In this document: piece after piece, positions 1 to 8,480 of the stretch
How the letters are laid out: each line of letters opens with the position of its first letter
Position numbering within the stretch: position 1 is the first letter of the stretch
Assembly (NCBI RefSeq): GCF_020026915.1
Contig: NZ_JAINUY010000002.1
Location: 496,001-560,000, forward strand
DNA length: 64,000 nt
Direction: 5' to 3'
DNA from: Flavobacterium potami
Lineage (GTDB): Bacteria; Bacteroidota; Bacteroidia; Flavobacteriales; Flavobacteriaceae
Position numbers and translations under genes: made by a program
The notes under the pieces: generated by a model
What the model saw: only the letters and a program-made list of their open reading frames with translations
Database searches by the model: none
Told to the model about the DNA's origin: nothing

Positions 1-312
1 GAAATTTTTACCACAAATTGTGCCGCTTGCCACCGAGCTGATGGAGGAGGGCAAATTGGACCAAACCTTACTGATGATAAATGGATTTTAGGAGGAGGAA
101 TTAAAAACTTATTCCATACCATTACAAATGGAGGTAGAGACGGTAAAGGAATGATTGCCTGGAAAGGAACTCTGAAACCGAAAGAAATACAAAAAGTTGC
201 AAGTTATATTCTGTCTTTACAAGGAAGTAATCCAAAAGATCCTAAAGAAGCAGAAGGTGAAGTTTGGGTAGATGATAGTGCTCCTGCAACAGACACTACC
301 CCAGCAAAATAA
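1..312 (+). CDS. ccoP: cbb3-type cytochrome c oxidase subunit CcoP, C-terminal part
   Basis: The window opens inside this gene; 103 codons remain before TAA. A haem c attachment motif CAACH sits at the start, followed by a typical class I cytochrome c fold with a downstream Met (GMIAWKG) that should be the second axial ligand. CcoP is the dihaem electron-entry subunit of cbb3 oxidase in the inner membrane, so this is its second cytochrome domain, ending in a short acidic, Ala/Pro/Thr-rich tail. The next genes, ccoG and ccoH, start 31 bp and about 1.5 kb downstream, the usual cco order. The upstream domain is outside the window, so another cytochrome c cannot be fully excluded. Confidence 0.85.
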   Translation, partial: EIFTTNCAACHRADGGGQIGPNLTDDKWILGGGIKNLFHTITNGGRDGKGMIAWKGTLKPKEIQKVASYILSLQGSNPKDPKEAEGEVWVDDSAPATDTTPAK

Positions 313-343
313 TACCACTGAAGTTTAAAAAAAATAGAATACC

Positions 344-1762
344 ATGTCAAATTTACCAGACGAAGCTTTTAGAAATACCATTGGAACAATAGATGAAGGT
401 GGTAAACGGAAATTCATATTTCCTAAAAAACCGTCTGGTAAATTTTACGATTACCGCAAAATTGTCAGCTACGCTTTATTGGCAATTTTATTTATAAATC
501 CGTTTATAAAGGTTAATGGAAACCAGTTTATGATGTTCAATATTATCGAACGTCGTTTTAATATCTTTGGATTTCCTTTTTGGCCACAGGATTTTTATCT
601 CTTCGTAATTTCAATGCTTATTGGCGTTGTGTTTATACTCTTGTTTACCGTTGTTTTCGGTCGAATATTCTGCGGATGGATTTGCCCTCAGACTATTTTT
701 CTAGAATTGGTTTTCCGTCGTATTGAATATTGGATTGATGGAGATCGCGGTGCCCAATCTCGTTTGGCAAGACAAGAATGGAACGCAGAAAAAATTAGAA
801 AACGAGTAACTAAATGGACTATTTTCTTTTTGATTTCTTTCCTTATTGCAAATGTTTTTCTGGCTTATTTAGTTGGTAGTGATTCATTATTTTTAATGAT
901 AAAACAGGGACCAATTGCGCAAGCAAGTAATTTTATTGCACTTCTTATATTTACTGGAGTTTTCTACTTTGTATTTGTTTGGTTTCGTGAACAGGTTTGT
1001 ATTATTGCCTGTCCCTACGGAAGATTACAAGGTGTTCTTTTAGACAATAAATCAATCAACGTTGCGTACGATTTCGTTCGTGGTGAAAAAGAAGAAGGAC
1101 GCGCTAAATTCAATAAAAAAGAAGATCGGGCATTAACAGGAAAAGGAGATTGTATTGATTGTCTTCAATGTGTACATGTTTGTCCAATGGGAATTGACAT
1201 CAGAAATGGTACTCAATTAGAATGCACAAACTGTACAGCTTGTATAGACGAATGCGATCATATTATGGAATCTGTAGGATTGCCAAAAGGTTTAATTCGT
1301 TATGCTTCTGAAGATGAAATTGCTAAAAAAGAACCTTTCAAATTTACAGCAAGAATGAAAGGTTATACAGCGGTTCTCTTTATTTTATTAAGTGTTTTTG
1401 TTGGAATGCTATTTTTAAGAACTGATCTTCAAGCCGTTGTTTTACGTTTGCCGGGTCAATTATTTCAGCATAATGGGGAGAAAATAAGTAATGTTTACAC
1501 TTATAAAATTGTAAACAAAACAATGAAAGATTACAATGATATTCATTTCGAATTAATCGATCAAAAAGGAGAAATTAAAAATGTAGGTAAAAGACATTTT
1601 AAAGTTCTTAAAGAAGGAATTTCTCAAGGAACATTATTTATCGAAATAGATGAAGTTTTACTAGAAAGTGATAAAACAAAAGTAAAAATTGGAGTTTATA
1701 ATGGTTCTGAACTCCTGGAAACCACAACTACAAATTTCTTAGGACCACGAAGTTTTAATTAA
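344..1762 (+). CDS. ccoG: Cytochrome c oxidase accessory protein CcoG (RdxA/FixG family)
   Basis: A 472-residue membrane ferredoxin needed for maturation of cbb3 oxidase; family members are linked to copper reduction and delivery. Visible features are transmembrane segments near residues 40-55, 87-107, 158-178, 197-215 and 340-357, the CGWICP motif (Cys110, Cys114), a CIIACP motif, and two 4Fe-4S motifs with Cys270/273/276/280 and Cys294/297/300/304. The last 110 residues form the extracytoplasmic Ig-like domain usual for the family. It lies between ccoP and ccoH in one orientation, probably in one transcript. Length and motif set are normal. Confidence 0.96.
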   Translation: MSNLPDEAFRNTIGTIDEGGKRKFIFPKKPSGKFYDYRKIVSYALLAILFINPFIKVNGNQFMMFNIIERRFNIFGFPFWPQDFYLFVISMLIGVVFILLFTVVFGRIFCGWICPQTIFLELVFRRIEYWIDGDRGAQSRLARQEWNAEKIRKRVTKWTIFFLISFLIANVFLAYLVGSDSLFLMIKQGPIAQASNFIALLIFTGVFYFVFVWFREQVCIIACPYGRLQGVLLDNKSINVAYDFVRGEKEEGRAKFNKKEDRALTGKGDCIDCLQCVHVCPMGIDIRNGTQLECTNCTACIDECDHIMESVGLPKGLIRYASEDEIAKKEPFKFTARMKGYTAVLFILLSVFVGMLFLRTDLQAVVLRLPGQLFQHNGEKISNVYTYKIVNKTMKDYNDIHFELIDQKGEIKNVGKRHFKVLKEGISQGTLFIEIDEVLLESDKTKVKIGVYNGSELLETTTTNFLGPRSFN

Positions 1763-1774
1763 AATATAATTATC

Positions 1775-2224
1775 ATGAAAATTAATTGGGGTACCGGAAT
1801 TGTCATTGCATTTGGATTGTTTATGACGTTTATTTTATATTTTGTTTTTGAAGTACAATCAAATTCTAAATATGATAACGATTTGGTTGTCGAAGAATAT
1901 TACAAACACGATACGCATTTTCAAGAAGAAATGGCTCGAATTCAGAATGCGCACGATTTACAGCACAAGCCATCGATTAAATATACAGGAAATGGTGTAG
2001 CAGTTGTTTTTCCTGTAGGATTTGAAAGTGATAAAGTAAAAGGAAATATACAATTGTACAGACCTTCAAACAAAAAATTCGATTTTAATACTCAAATTGT
2101 TTTAACCAATTCAGAATTAATTATTCCACAGAAAAAATTAATAAAAGGGCGTTGGGATGTAAATATGGAATGGCAGTACGAAGGCAAAAAATACCTCACT
2201 AAAGAAGTTATTTACGTAAACTAA
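1775..2224 (+). CDS. ccoH: FixH/CcoH family protein, cbb3 oxidase assembly
   Basis: A 149-residue protein with one N-terminal membrane anchor (about residues 6-26) and a periplasmic beta-rich domain, matching the FixH/CcoH family that stabilises cbb3 oxidase during assembly. It starts 12 bp after ccoG and ends 6 bp before the SafE-like gene, so all are probably co-transcribed. The conserved pattern is an early FEVQ..S..YDNDLVVEEYY stretch followed by a K.DF..Q.. sandwich. The call rests on position and topology together, since FixH sequences are poorly conserved. Confidence 0.88.
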   Translation: MKINWGTGIVIAFGLFMTFILYFVFEVQSNSKYDNDLVVEEYYKHDTHFQEEMARIQNAHDLQHKPSIKYTGNGVAVVFPVGFESDKVKGNIQLYRPSNKKFDFNTQIVLTNSELIIPQKKLIKGRWDVNMEWQYEGKKYLTKEVIYVN

Positions 2225-2230
2225 AACACG

Positions 2231-2932
2231 ATGTTATTCTCAGCTTTATTTTTAGGTTTAATTAGTAGTCTGCATTGTGTCGGAATGTGCGGGCCAATTG
2301 CTATGATGCTTCCTGTAGACAGGCAAAATGAAGCAAAAAAAGTAACACAGATTATGACGTATCATTTCGGTCGTTTAACGGCTTACGCCACAATCGGATT
2401 GATTTTTGGATTACTTGGAAGAGGATTTTTCTTAGCAGGACTGCAACAGAAAATGTCAATTATTATTGGTGTAATTATGATTGTTGTAGTTTTAATTCCT
2501 GAGAAAAAATTTGCTCAATACAATTTTTCCAAACCTGTTTATAAAATCATTTCAAAAATAAAAAGCAATTTAGGAAGCCAGTTTAAAAACAAGAGTTACA
2601 AATCTCTTTTTACAATTGGTTTGCTAAATGGTTTTCTTCCCTGCGGAATGGTTTATGTTGCTTTGTTTGGAGCAATTGCCATGCAAAGTGCAGGTTTCGG
2701 AATTCTTTACATGCTTTTATTCGGAATCGGAACTATTCCGTTAATGACCATTGTGGTTTATGTGAATACATTGTTGAGGTTGCCATTTCGAAATAAAATT
2801 CAAAAAGCAATTCCTTATGTTGCAGTAATAATTGGAGTTTTGTTTATTCTTCGCGGATTAGGATTAGGAATTCCTTATATTTCTCCATCAAACATAAGTT
2901 TGTTTGTACAGCAGACTCCAAATTGCCACTAA
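2231..2932 (+). CDS. Sulfite exporter TauE/SafE-type membrane protein of the cco cluster
   Basis: A 233-residue protein with about six transmembrane segments. It begins with the motif SSLHCVGMCGP (Cys16, Met19, Cys20) and has a second half motif NGFLPCGMVY, the arrangement of the DsbD-like/SafE group found at the end of cbb3 clusters in Bacteroidota and proteobacteria, where it is thought to act in copper or redox supply to the oxidase. The Cys and Met positions would suit metal binding. Start is 6 bp after ccoH. Sulfite export is the family label, not a supported function here. Confidence 0.85.
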   Translation: MLFSALFLGLISSLHCVGMCGPIAMMLPVDRQNEAKKVTQIMTYHFGRLTAYATIGLIFGLLGRGFFLAGLQQKMSIIIGVIMIVVVLIPEKKFAQYNFSKPVYKIISKIKSNLGSQFKNKSYKSLFTIGLLNGFLPCGMVYVALFGAIAMQSAGFGILYMLLFGIGTIPLMTIVVYVNTLLRLPFRNKIQKAIPYVAVIIGVLFILRGLGLGIPYISPSNISLFVQQTPNCH

Positions 2933-2943
2933 AAAATATATTT

Positions 2944-2961
2944 AAACTAACTAACTAGTTT
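2944..2961 (+). terminator. Weak hairpin between convergent cco operon and hemN
   Basis: A 6-bp AT-rich stem AAACTA/TAGTTT with a 6-nt loop follows the last cco gene and touches the hemN stop codon. It is weak and has only a short T run, so termination here is a tentative reading. Confidence 0.3.
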
Positions 2962-4325
2962 TAGACAGTCATCGAAAACAGATTTGTTTCCGGTGACTTT
3001 CTTTTTAAATGTAAATCAAAAGCCATACAGATATTACGAACAAAAGGCCTTCCTTTTTCTGTGATTTTGATTTTGTTATTTTCGATTACAATTAAATGAT
3101 CATTTTCAATTTCTTTTAACGCAATTAAAACTTCAGGAAGTTCGGTGAAATTAAGAGATTCGGCAGTCCAGGAAGTTTCTAATTCACAAGTTAAATTGAG
3201 AATGTGTTTTCTAATGATTAGGTCTTCATTATTTAAAATATGACCTTTAACAACAGGAAGCTGTTCTGATTCTAAAATCTCGTAATATTCTTCAAGATTT
3301 TTGGTGTTTTGAGCAAAACTGTACCAGCTGTCACTGATAGATGAAACGCCCAAACCAATCATAACTTGAGTTTTTGAGGCACTGTACCCCATAAAGTTTC
3401 GGTGTAATTCTCCGTTGTGAGCTGCTTTATACAAACTGTCATCTGTTAAGGCAAAATGATCCATACCGATTTCGTGGTAACCATTTTGTAGCAATAATTT
3501 TTTTCCTGTTTCGTACAATTTTCTTTTTTCAGCATCTTTTGGGAGGTTTTCATCATTAAATCCTCTTTGTCCGTTTCCTTTTATCCAAGGTACGTGTGCA
3601 TAGCTGTAAAATGCTAGTCTATCCGGTTTTAACGAATTTGTTTTTTCAACCGTATCAATAACATCTTCGATAGTTTGAAACGGAAGTCCGAAAATAATAT
3701 CATGACCAATTGAAGTGTAACCGATTTCTTTTGCCCAAAAAGTTACTTTCGCCACATTATGAAAAGGCTGAATTCTATTTATTGCTTTTTGAACTGTAGC
3801 AGAATAATCCTGAACACCAAAACTTACTCGGCGAAAGCCCAAATCATATAATTTTTTAAGTTGTTCGTGAGTTGTATTGTTCGGATGTCCTTCAAAACTA
3901 AATTCATGATGTTCTGCTTTTATAGCATGAGTAAAGATTCCGTTAATTAGGCTTTCTAAATTTTCTTTTGAAAAGAATGTTGGAGTACCTCCACCTAAAT
4001 GAATTTCTTTTATAATTGGTTTTTCAGGAAGTAAATCGCAATACATTTTCCATTCTTTTAGAACGGCTTGTATATATTTTTCTTCTACAGAATGATTTTT
4101 TGTAATACGCTTATTGCATCCACAGAAAGTACACATACTTTCACAAAATGGAAGATGAATATATAAACTAATTCCGTTCTTCGAATTACTTTCTGTAAAA
4201 GATTTTTGTAAAGTTGTGATCCATTTTTGTGCTGTAAAATCAGCTTCATTCCAATACGGAACTGTCGGATAGCTAGTATATCTAGGACCTGGGACATTGT
4301 ACTTCTGAGTCAAAGAAATTTTCAT
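2961..4325 (-). CDS. hemN: Oxygen-independent coproporphyrinogen III oxidase (radical SAM)
   Basis: HemN carries out the oxidative decarboxylation of coproporphyrinogen III to protoporphyrinogen IX without oxygen, in haem synthesis. The radical SAM motif CESMCTFC is at Cys61/65/68 with the extra Cys70 typical of HemN, after the YTSYPTVP N-terminal signature, and GGGTPTF follows. The open frame extends 30 codons further upstream to 4415, but I chose ATG at 4325 because it gives 454 residues, the usual length, and because the extension would run through a terminator hairpin (4404-4430) and a palindrome. Convergent with the cbb3 cluster, consistent with a low-oxygen role. Confidence 0.95.
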   Translation of the reverse strand: MKISLTQKYNVPGPRYTSYPTVPYWNEADFTAQKWITTLQKSFTESNSKNGISLYIHLPFCESMCTFCGCNKRITKNHSVEEKYIQAVLKEWKMYCDLLPEKPIIKEIHLGGGTPTFFSKENLESLINGIFTHAIKAEHHEFSFEGHPNNTTHEQLKKLYDLGFRRVSFGVQDYSATVQKAINRIQPFHNVAKVTFWAKEIGYTSIGHDIIFGLPFQTIEDVIDTVEKTNSLKPDRLAFYSYAHVPWIKGNGQRGFNDENLPKDAEKRKLYETGKKLLLQNGYHEIGMDHFALTDDSLYKAAHNGELHRNFMGYSASKTQVMIGLGVSSISDSWYSFAQNTKNLEEYYEILESEQLPVVKGHILNNEDLIIRKHILNLTCELETSWTAESLNFTELPEVLIALKEIENDHLIVIENNKIKITEKGRPFVRNICMAFDLHLKRKSPETNLFSMTV

Positions 4326-4376
4326 GACGACGGATTTAGTTTTCATCAAAATTAAAACTTCATCGAAAGAGATAAA

Positions 4377-4390
4377 ATGACAAATATCAT
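4377..4390 (-). promoter_or_regulatory. Possible FNR/CRP-family operator upstream of hemN
   Basis: The palindrome ATGA-N6-TCAT lies 52 bp upstream of the chosen hemN start. It has the TGA-N6-TCA core of FNR/CRP-type sites, though with A/T rather than the FNR T/A at the outer positions. Given hemN and cbb3 nearby this fits oxygen control, but it is an inference from a short match. Confidence 0.35.
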
Positions 4391-4403
4391 GAAAGCCATA
4401 AAA

Positions 4404-4430
4404 AAAGAGACCCAAAATTTGAGTCTCTTT
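4404..4430 (-). terminator. Rho-independent terminator after the 4445-4921 gene
   Basis: Stem AAAGAGAC/GTCTCTTT followed on the minus strand by a run of seven T. It lies 15 bp after the stop of the small membrane protein gene and upstream of hemN. Confidence 0.75.
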
Positions 4431-4444
4431 AGTGAATTAAATAA

Positions 4445-4921
4445 CTAACGTGAAATAGAATCTTGGATGATTTTAAGCCATTTTTTCGCAAACTGATGAT
4501 CTTGATAGACACTTATCTGTTTGATTCGGTCGTCATCAAAATCATAGAATGGAATTGTTATCTTTTTAGATGAAGCTGCTTCCTGAAACTCAAAATCAAT
4601 TTTGATAATAGTGTCAGAACCAGCATCTGTTGTCGGAATTAATTTGCATGAAGCAATCGTATTCAAATCGACATATATTGATTCTTGTTGATTCGGATTG
4701 AAGTTCATCAGAATAAATTTTTTGTTTTTCTGATCAATCGTTAAAGTCTTATTATTGATAGATTCAGTCAAATCGAAGCTTTCTGGATTTGTAGGATTGA
4801 ATCTTTTCTTAATATTTAAAATTCTTGTTTTACTCGCCTTAGAAGAACGAGCAGAAAAATATACTGGAATTGCGACAATAATCAAAATCACAATACCCAT
4901 AATTGTGGTAGTAGTTTCCAT
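4445..4921 (-). CDS. Hypothetical membrane-anchored protein
   Basis: I do not recognise this 158-residue protein. It has one N-terminal hydrophobic segment (about residues 7-24) followed by a basic stretch (RSSKASKTR) that predicts a cytoplasmic C-terminal domain. The soluble part alternates predicted beta strands and ends with a helix (HQFAKKWLKIIQDSI), reminiscent of a PH-like domain, but that is speculation. It has its own terminator downstream and is separated from the next minus-strand gene upstream by about 100 bp. Confidence 0.7.
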   Translation of the reverse strand: METTTTIMGIVILIIVAIPVYFSARSSKASKTRILNIKKRFNPTNPESFDLTESINNKTLTIDQKNKKFILMNFNPNQQESIYVDLNTIASCKLIPTTDAGSDTIIKIDFEFQEAASSKKITIPFYDFDDDRIKQISVYQDHQFAKKWLKIIQDSISR

Positions 4922-5025
4922 GATGTTTTTAATGAAATAAATAAAATGATGTAAACCTGCTTTCGTTAGAAAACGGTTTTAAATAAAATAGAAGAATGAA
5001 TCTTCGATCGGAAATCAGATTTTAT

Positions 5026-5373
5026 TTACCAGAAAAAATGGAAAGCATAGAGTATAACTAGAATCTTTTTACTTTGACTAGTAAATTCTTTAGTATAATC
5101 TATAGTGGTAGTAATGATTTGATGCTGAGGGATTAAAGGTAAAAGTACGTCAAAGCATCTTATTATTCCAATAGGATTTGTTTTGATGTTTGCCGCAAAT
5201 TGATAACTTCCCTGAGGCTGTATAAATGCAGATGAATCTCCAATTTCTTTGCAGAAATTAGTGTCCGTTTTTTGTGTTTCAGTTATATGCACAGAAGCTG
5301 TGTCTGCTTGATAAGCAAACAAACCTGCAAGTAAAAGTGCAATAAAAACAACGGTTTTACGAATCCAATTCAT
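5026..5373 (-). CDS. Hypothetical small exported or membrane protein
   Basis: A 115-residue protein of unknown function with an N-terminal hydrophobic signal or anchor (about residues 7-21, ending AYQAD) and a short extracytoplasmic part with two cysteines (FCKE and IRCF) that could pair. Ends with an aromatic-rich tail. No family is recognised. The frame is clean and the signal segment is convincing, so it is kept as a gene. Confidence 0.55.
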   Translation of the reverse strand: MNWIRKTVVFIALLLAGLFAYQADTASVHITETQKTDTNFCKEIGDSSAFIQPQGSYQFAANIKTNPIGIIRCFDVLLPLIPQHQIITTTIDYTKEFTSQSKKILVILYAFHFFW

Positions 5374-5439
5374 GTCGGCGAATTTAAGTCATAAAACACA
5401 ATTAATGAAATTTTATAGAATTAATTAACAAACAAAAAT

Positions 5440-5475
5440 AATCCTCAGTTTTTTATAAAAATAAAACTGAGGATT
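5440..5475 (-). terminator. Terminator downstream of the DoxX gene
   Basis: Stem AATCCTCAGTTTT/AAAACTGAGGATT with an AT-rich loop lies just after the DoxX stop codon. On the minus strand it is followed by a T-rich stretch. Confidence 0.75.
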
Positions 5476-5482
5476 TATAAGG

Positions 5483-5905
5483 TTATTGTTGCATTTTGAA
5501 GTAATAATCGGCAGAATGTTTGCCACTTCCATAAAATAAAAAGAATATACAGACCAATAAAACAATTAATGCTAAAACTAAACTTTCGGAATGCATTTTT
5601 CCCATAAAATTTACAAGAACAGCTCCGAACAAGATTGGTAATTGAGCCGCAATTGCCCATCTCGTTAAGAGTCCAAAAATAATCATTATACCACCAATCA
5701 TATGAGCAGGAGCAATGTAATGCAGCATAAACATACCTCCTCCAAATTTATCAATAGGGGAAATCAAATCATGCAGGTATTGAACATTGGTGACAAACGA
5801 GACACCTTTCATAAATAAAAATCCACCCAAAACAATACGTACTAAATCAACTGGTAAATAAGTGTGCGAATTTGCCCATTTATTCAAACTTTTTACATTT
5901 TCCAT
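5483..5905 (-). CDS. DoxX family membrane protein
   Basis: A 140-residue protein with four transmembrane segments and the DoxX opening signature (R-I-V-L-GG-xF-x-x-KG near residues 23-35), followed by MIGGIMIIFGLLTRWA. DoxX-family proteins in bacteria are linked to quinone or respiratory-chain and redox functions, but a specific reaction is not established for this one. It is a stand-alone gene with its own terminator. Confidence 0.85.
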   Translation of the reverse strand: MENVKSLNKWANSHTYLPVDLVRIVLGGFLFMKGVSFVTNVQYLHDLISPIDKFGGGMFMLHYIAPAHMIGGIMIIFGLLTRWAIAAQLPILFGAVLVNFMGKMHSESLVLALIVLLVCIFFLFYGSGKHSADYYFKMQQ

Positions 5906-6027
5906 GATGTTGTGTGATTAAAAATTATATACTAAGTTACTAATTTTTAATCAGATATTTATTTTTAACACCTTAAAAATAAGTTTTTTGCTTTTTATTT
6001 AACGTATTATTGAGAATTCCTAAATCG

Positions 6028-7656
6028 TTATACCTGAATAACTCCCAAATTAAATGGTTTTTGAATAGGAGAGTGGTTGGCAGCTTCAATTCCCATTGAG
6101 ATCCAGGTTCTTGTATCTAGAGGATCAATTATAGCATCTGTCCACAATCTTGAAGCAGCGTAATATGGAGAAGTCTGCTCATCGTAACGTGCTTTTATTT
6201 TGTTGAATAATTCGGTTTCCTTTGCTTCGTCGACGGTTTCTCCTTTCGCTTTAAGCGAAGAAGCTTCAATTTGTGCTAATACTTTTGCGGCTTGAGTTCC
6301 ACCCATTACGGCAAGCTCTGCACTTGGCCACGCAAAAATTAATCTAGGATCATATGCTTTACCACACATGGCATAATTTCCTGCTCCGTATGAATTCCCG
6401 ACAATAACGGTAAATTTAGGAACAACAGAATTACTCACAGCATTTACCATTTTAGCGCCGTCTTTAATAATGCCACCATGTTCAGATTTTGAACCCACCA
6501 TAAAACCAGTTACATCTTGTAGAAACACCAACGGAATTTTTTTCTGATTACAATTGGCAATAAAACGAGTAGCTTTGTCAGCACTATCAGAATAGATTAC
6601 ACCGCCAAATTGCATTTCACCTTTTTTGGTTTTAACGACTTTTCTCTGATTGGCAATAATGCCGACCGCCCAGCCGTCAATTCTAGCGTAACCAGTGATT
6701 AAAGATTGTCCGTAGCCTTCTTTGTAAGCTTCAAATTCTGAATTATCAACCAAACGTTTGATGATTTCCATCATATCGTATTGTTCGCTTCTCGCTTTTG
6801 GAAGAATTCCGTAAATATCATTGGGTTCTAACGCTGGCTTTTCAGATTTGATTCTGCTATAACCCGCTTTATCAAAATCACCAATTTTATCTACGATATT
6901 TTTGATTTTATCTAAAGCATCTTTGTCGTCTTTTGCTTTGTAATCGGTAACACCTGAAATTTCGCAATGTGTCGTCGCGCCGCCTAAAGTTTCATTATCA
7001 ATAGTTTCTCCGATTGCGGCTTTTACCAAATAACTTCCTGCAAGGAAAATACTTCCTGTTTTATCAACGATCAAGGCCTCGTCGCTCATAATAGGAAGAT
7101 AAGCGCCTCCTGCAACACAGCTTCCCATGACGGCAGCGATTTGAGTAATCCCCATGCTGCTCATTTGAGCGTTGTTTCTAAAAATACGCCCGAAGTGTTC
7201 TTTATCTGGAAAAATTTCGTCTTGCATTGGCAGATAAACTCCAGCGCTGTCTACAAGATAAATAATTGGAAGTCTGTTTTCCATTGCAATTTCCTGTGCA
7301 CGAAGGTTTTTCTTTCCGGTAATAGGAAACCAAGCACCAGCTTTTACCGTTGCATCATTAGCAACAACAATGCATTGTTTTCCTTTGATGTAACCAATTT
7401 TCACGACAACACCTCCAGACGGACATCCGCCGTGTTCTGGATACATTCCTTCGCCAGCAAAACCTCCAATTTCAATACTTTTAGAATTTTCATCCAATAA
7501 ATAAGCAATTCTTTCACGAGCTGTCATTTTTCCTTCAGAATGCAATTTTTCGATTCTTTTTTCGCCTCCGCCTAATTTGACTTTGGCAAATTTTTGTTTT
7601 AATTCTGAAAGAAGCAATTTATTGTGATCTTCGTTTTTATTGAAGTTTAAATCCAT
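6028..7656 (-). CDS. Acyl-CoA carboxylase, carboxyltransferase beta subunit
   Basis: A 542-residue biotin-dependent carboxyltransferase with the two crotonase-like halves of the family: N-terminal half with GKMTARERI and VDSAGVYLPMQ, and C-terminal half with FLQDVTGFMVG, GNSYGAGNYAMCG and the FAWPSAELAVMGG signature. It transfers CO2 from carboxybiotin to an acyl-CoA. Length and motifs resemble methylcrotonyl-CoA carboxylase beta or propionyl-type enzymes, so leucine or propionate metabolism is plausible, but no biotin carboxylase partner is in the window and the substrate cannot be fixed. It is divergent from the TetR gene. Confidence 0.92.
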   Translation of the reverse strand: MDLNFNKNEDHNKLLLSELKQKFAKVKLGGGEKRIEKLHSEGKMTARERIAYLLDENSKSIEIGGFAGEGMYPEHGGCPSGGVVVKIGYIKGKQCIVVANDATVKAGAWFPITGKKNLRAQEIAMENRLPIIYLVDSAGVYLPMQDEIFPDKEHFGRIFRNNAQMSSMGITQIAAVMGSCVAGGAYLPIMSDEALIVDKTGSIFLAGSYLVKAAIGETIDNETLGGATTHCEISGVTDYKAKDDKDALDKIKNIVDKIGDFDKAGYSRIKSEKPALEPNDIYGILPKARSEQYDMMEIIKRLVDNSEFEAYKEGYGQSLITGYARIDGWAVGIIANQRKVVKTKKGEMQFGGVIYSDSADKATRFIANCNQKKIPLVFLQDVTGFMVGSKSEHGGIIKDGAKMVNAVSNSVVPKFTVIVGNSYGAGNYAMCGKAYDPRLIFAWPSAELAVMGGTQAAKVLAQIEASSLKAKGETVDEAKETELFNKIKARYDEQTSPYYAASRLWTDAIIDPLDTRTWISMGIEAANHSPIQKPFNLGVIQV

Positions 7657-7801
7657 GATATAGTATTGATTTTATAAAATAGTGTTGGCTAATTTACAAA
7701 ATCAATTGAAATAAAAGAAAGTAGTTTTATATTATAATTTGGGTTTAAGGGATCAATTTCTAAAAGTTTTAATTGAAATTATTTTCTTTTATTTGTTCTT
7801 C

Positions 7802-7815
7802 ATACTAATTAGTAT
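7802..7815. promoter_or_regulatory. TetR operator candidate 1, before tetR
   Basis: Perfect palindrome ATACTA-AT-TAGTAT ending 5 bp before the tetR start codon. The same arms recur at 8428-8441 upstream of the next operon. A matching pair around a TetR gene strongly suggests self-regulation, here by blocking initiation or early elongation. Confidence 0.7.
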
Positions 7816-7820
7816 TTTTT

Positions 7821-8411
7821 ATGTCAAAAGCAGCCAATACTCGACTTACAATTCTTCAGAAAGCATTTGAATTGATTTATACAAAAGGATATCAAACTAC
7901 CAGTATTGATGAAATCATTGCGACTACAAAAGTTACAAAAGGTGCATTTTACTACCATTTTAAAACTAAAGATGAAATGGGAGTTGCTATTATCGAAGAG
8001 ATTTTGAAACCGACAATGTTGGAGAATTTTATAAAACCAACAGAAAAATCTCAAAATCCGATCGATGATTTTTACAATATGATTTCTTATTTGCTAATGG
8101 AAGATCCTTTTCTTCAAGTAAAATATGGCTGTCCGGTTGGAAATCTAACGCAGGAAATGAGTCCGTGGAATAATAAGTTTAGTGAGGCGCTGACAGAATT
8201 GGTTAATCAATGGAAAACGACTATTATTAAAGCAATTGAAAAAGGGCAGAATGGAGGTTTTGTTAGAAAAGATGTTGTTCCCGAACAAGTTGCATTTTTT
8301 ATTTTATCAGGTTACTGGGGGATACGGAATTTTGGAAAACTTCAAAATGATAAATCGGTATATGTTGTTTATTTACAGGAGTTTAAAAAATATTTAAATA
8401 CTTTAAAATAA
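7821..8411 (+). CDS. TetR/AcrR family transcriptional regulator
   Basis: A 196-residue one-component repressor. The N-terminal DNA-binding domain is classic: TRLTILQKAFELIYTKGY, then TSIDEIIATTKVTKGAFYYHFKTKDEM (helix-turn-helix about residues 28-50). The C-terminal ligand domain (residues 60-196) is of the TetR_C type with a KYGCPVGNL segment. A perfect palindrome precedes the gene and its near-copy follows it, just before a three-gene operon of small membrane proteins, so that operon and tetR itself are the likely targets. The ligand is unknown. Confidence 0.95.
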   Translation: MSKAANTRLTILQKAFELIYTKGYQTTSIDEIIATTKVTKGAFYYHFKTKDEMGVAIIEEILKPTMLENFIKPTEKSQNPIDDFYNMISYLLMEDPFLQVKYGCPVGNLTQEMSPWNNKFSEALTELVNQWKTTIIKAIEKGQNGGFVRKDVVPEQVAFFILSGYWGIRNFGKLQNDKSVYVVYLQEFKKYLNTLK

Positions 8412-8427
8412 AAATATCTTCAAAAAC

Positions 8428-8441
8428 ATACTAAGTAGTAT
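8428..8441. promoter_or_regulatory. TetR operator candidate 2, before the small-protein operon
   Basis: Palindrome ATACTA-AG-TAGTAT, identical to the site before tetR except for the centre. It lies 10 bp upstream of a perfect -7 element, where a bound repressor would cover the -33 region. Flanking A and T runs mean it may also act as the tetR terminator. Confidence 0.7.
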
Positions 8442-8451
8442 GTTTTTTGAA

Positions 8452-8459
8452 TACATTTG
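8452..8459 (+). promoter_or_regulatory. -7 promoter element TACATTTG
   Basis: Perfect match to the Bacteroidota TAnnTTTG box, 21 bp upstream of the ATG at 8481. It directly follows the second palindrome. This placement also argues against an upstream TTG start at 8457. Confidence 0.65.
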
Positions 8460-8480
8460 CATTGTCTAAATCAAAAAACA

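Noticed and set aside
4326..4415. N-terminal extension of hemN from 4415
   Set aside because: Passes through a terminator hairpin and a palindrome and gives a length above the family norm.
8457..8480. TTG start for the membrane protein at 8457
   Set aside because: It overlaps a perfect -7 promoter element; ATG 8481 is downstream of the likely transcription start.
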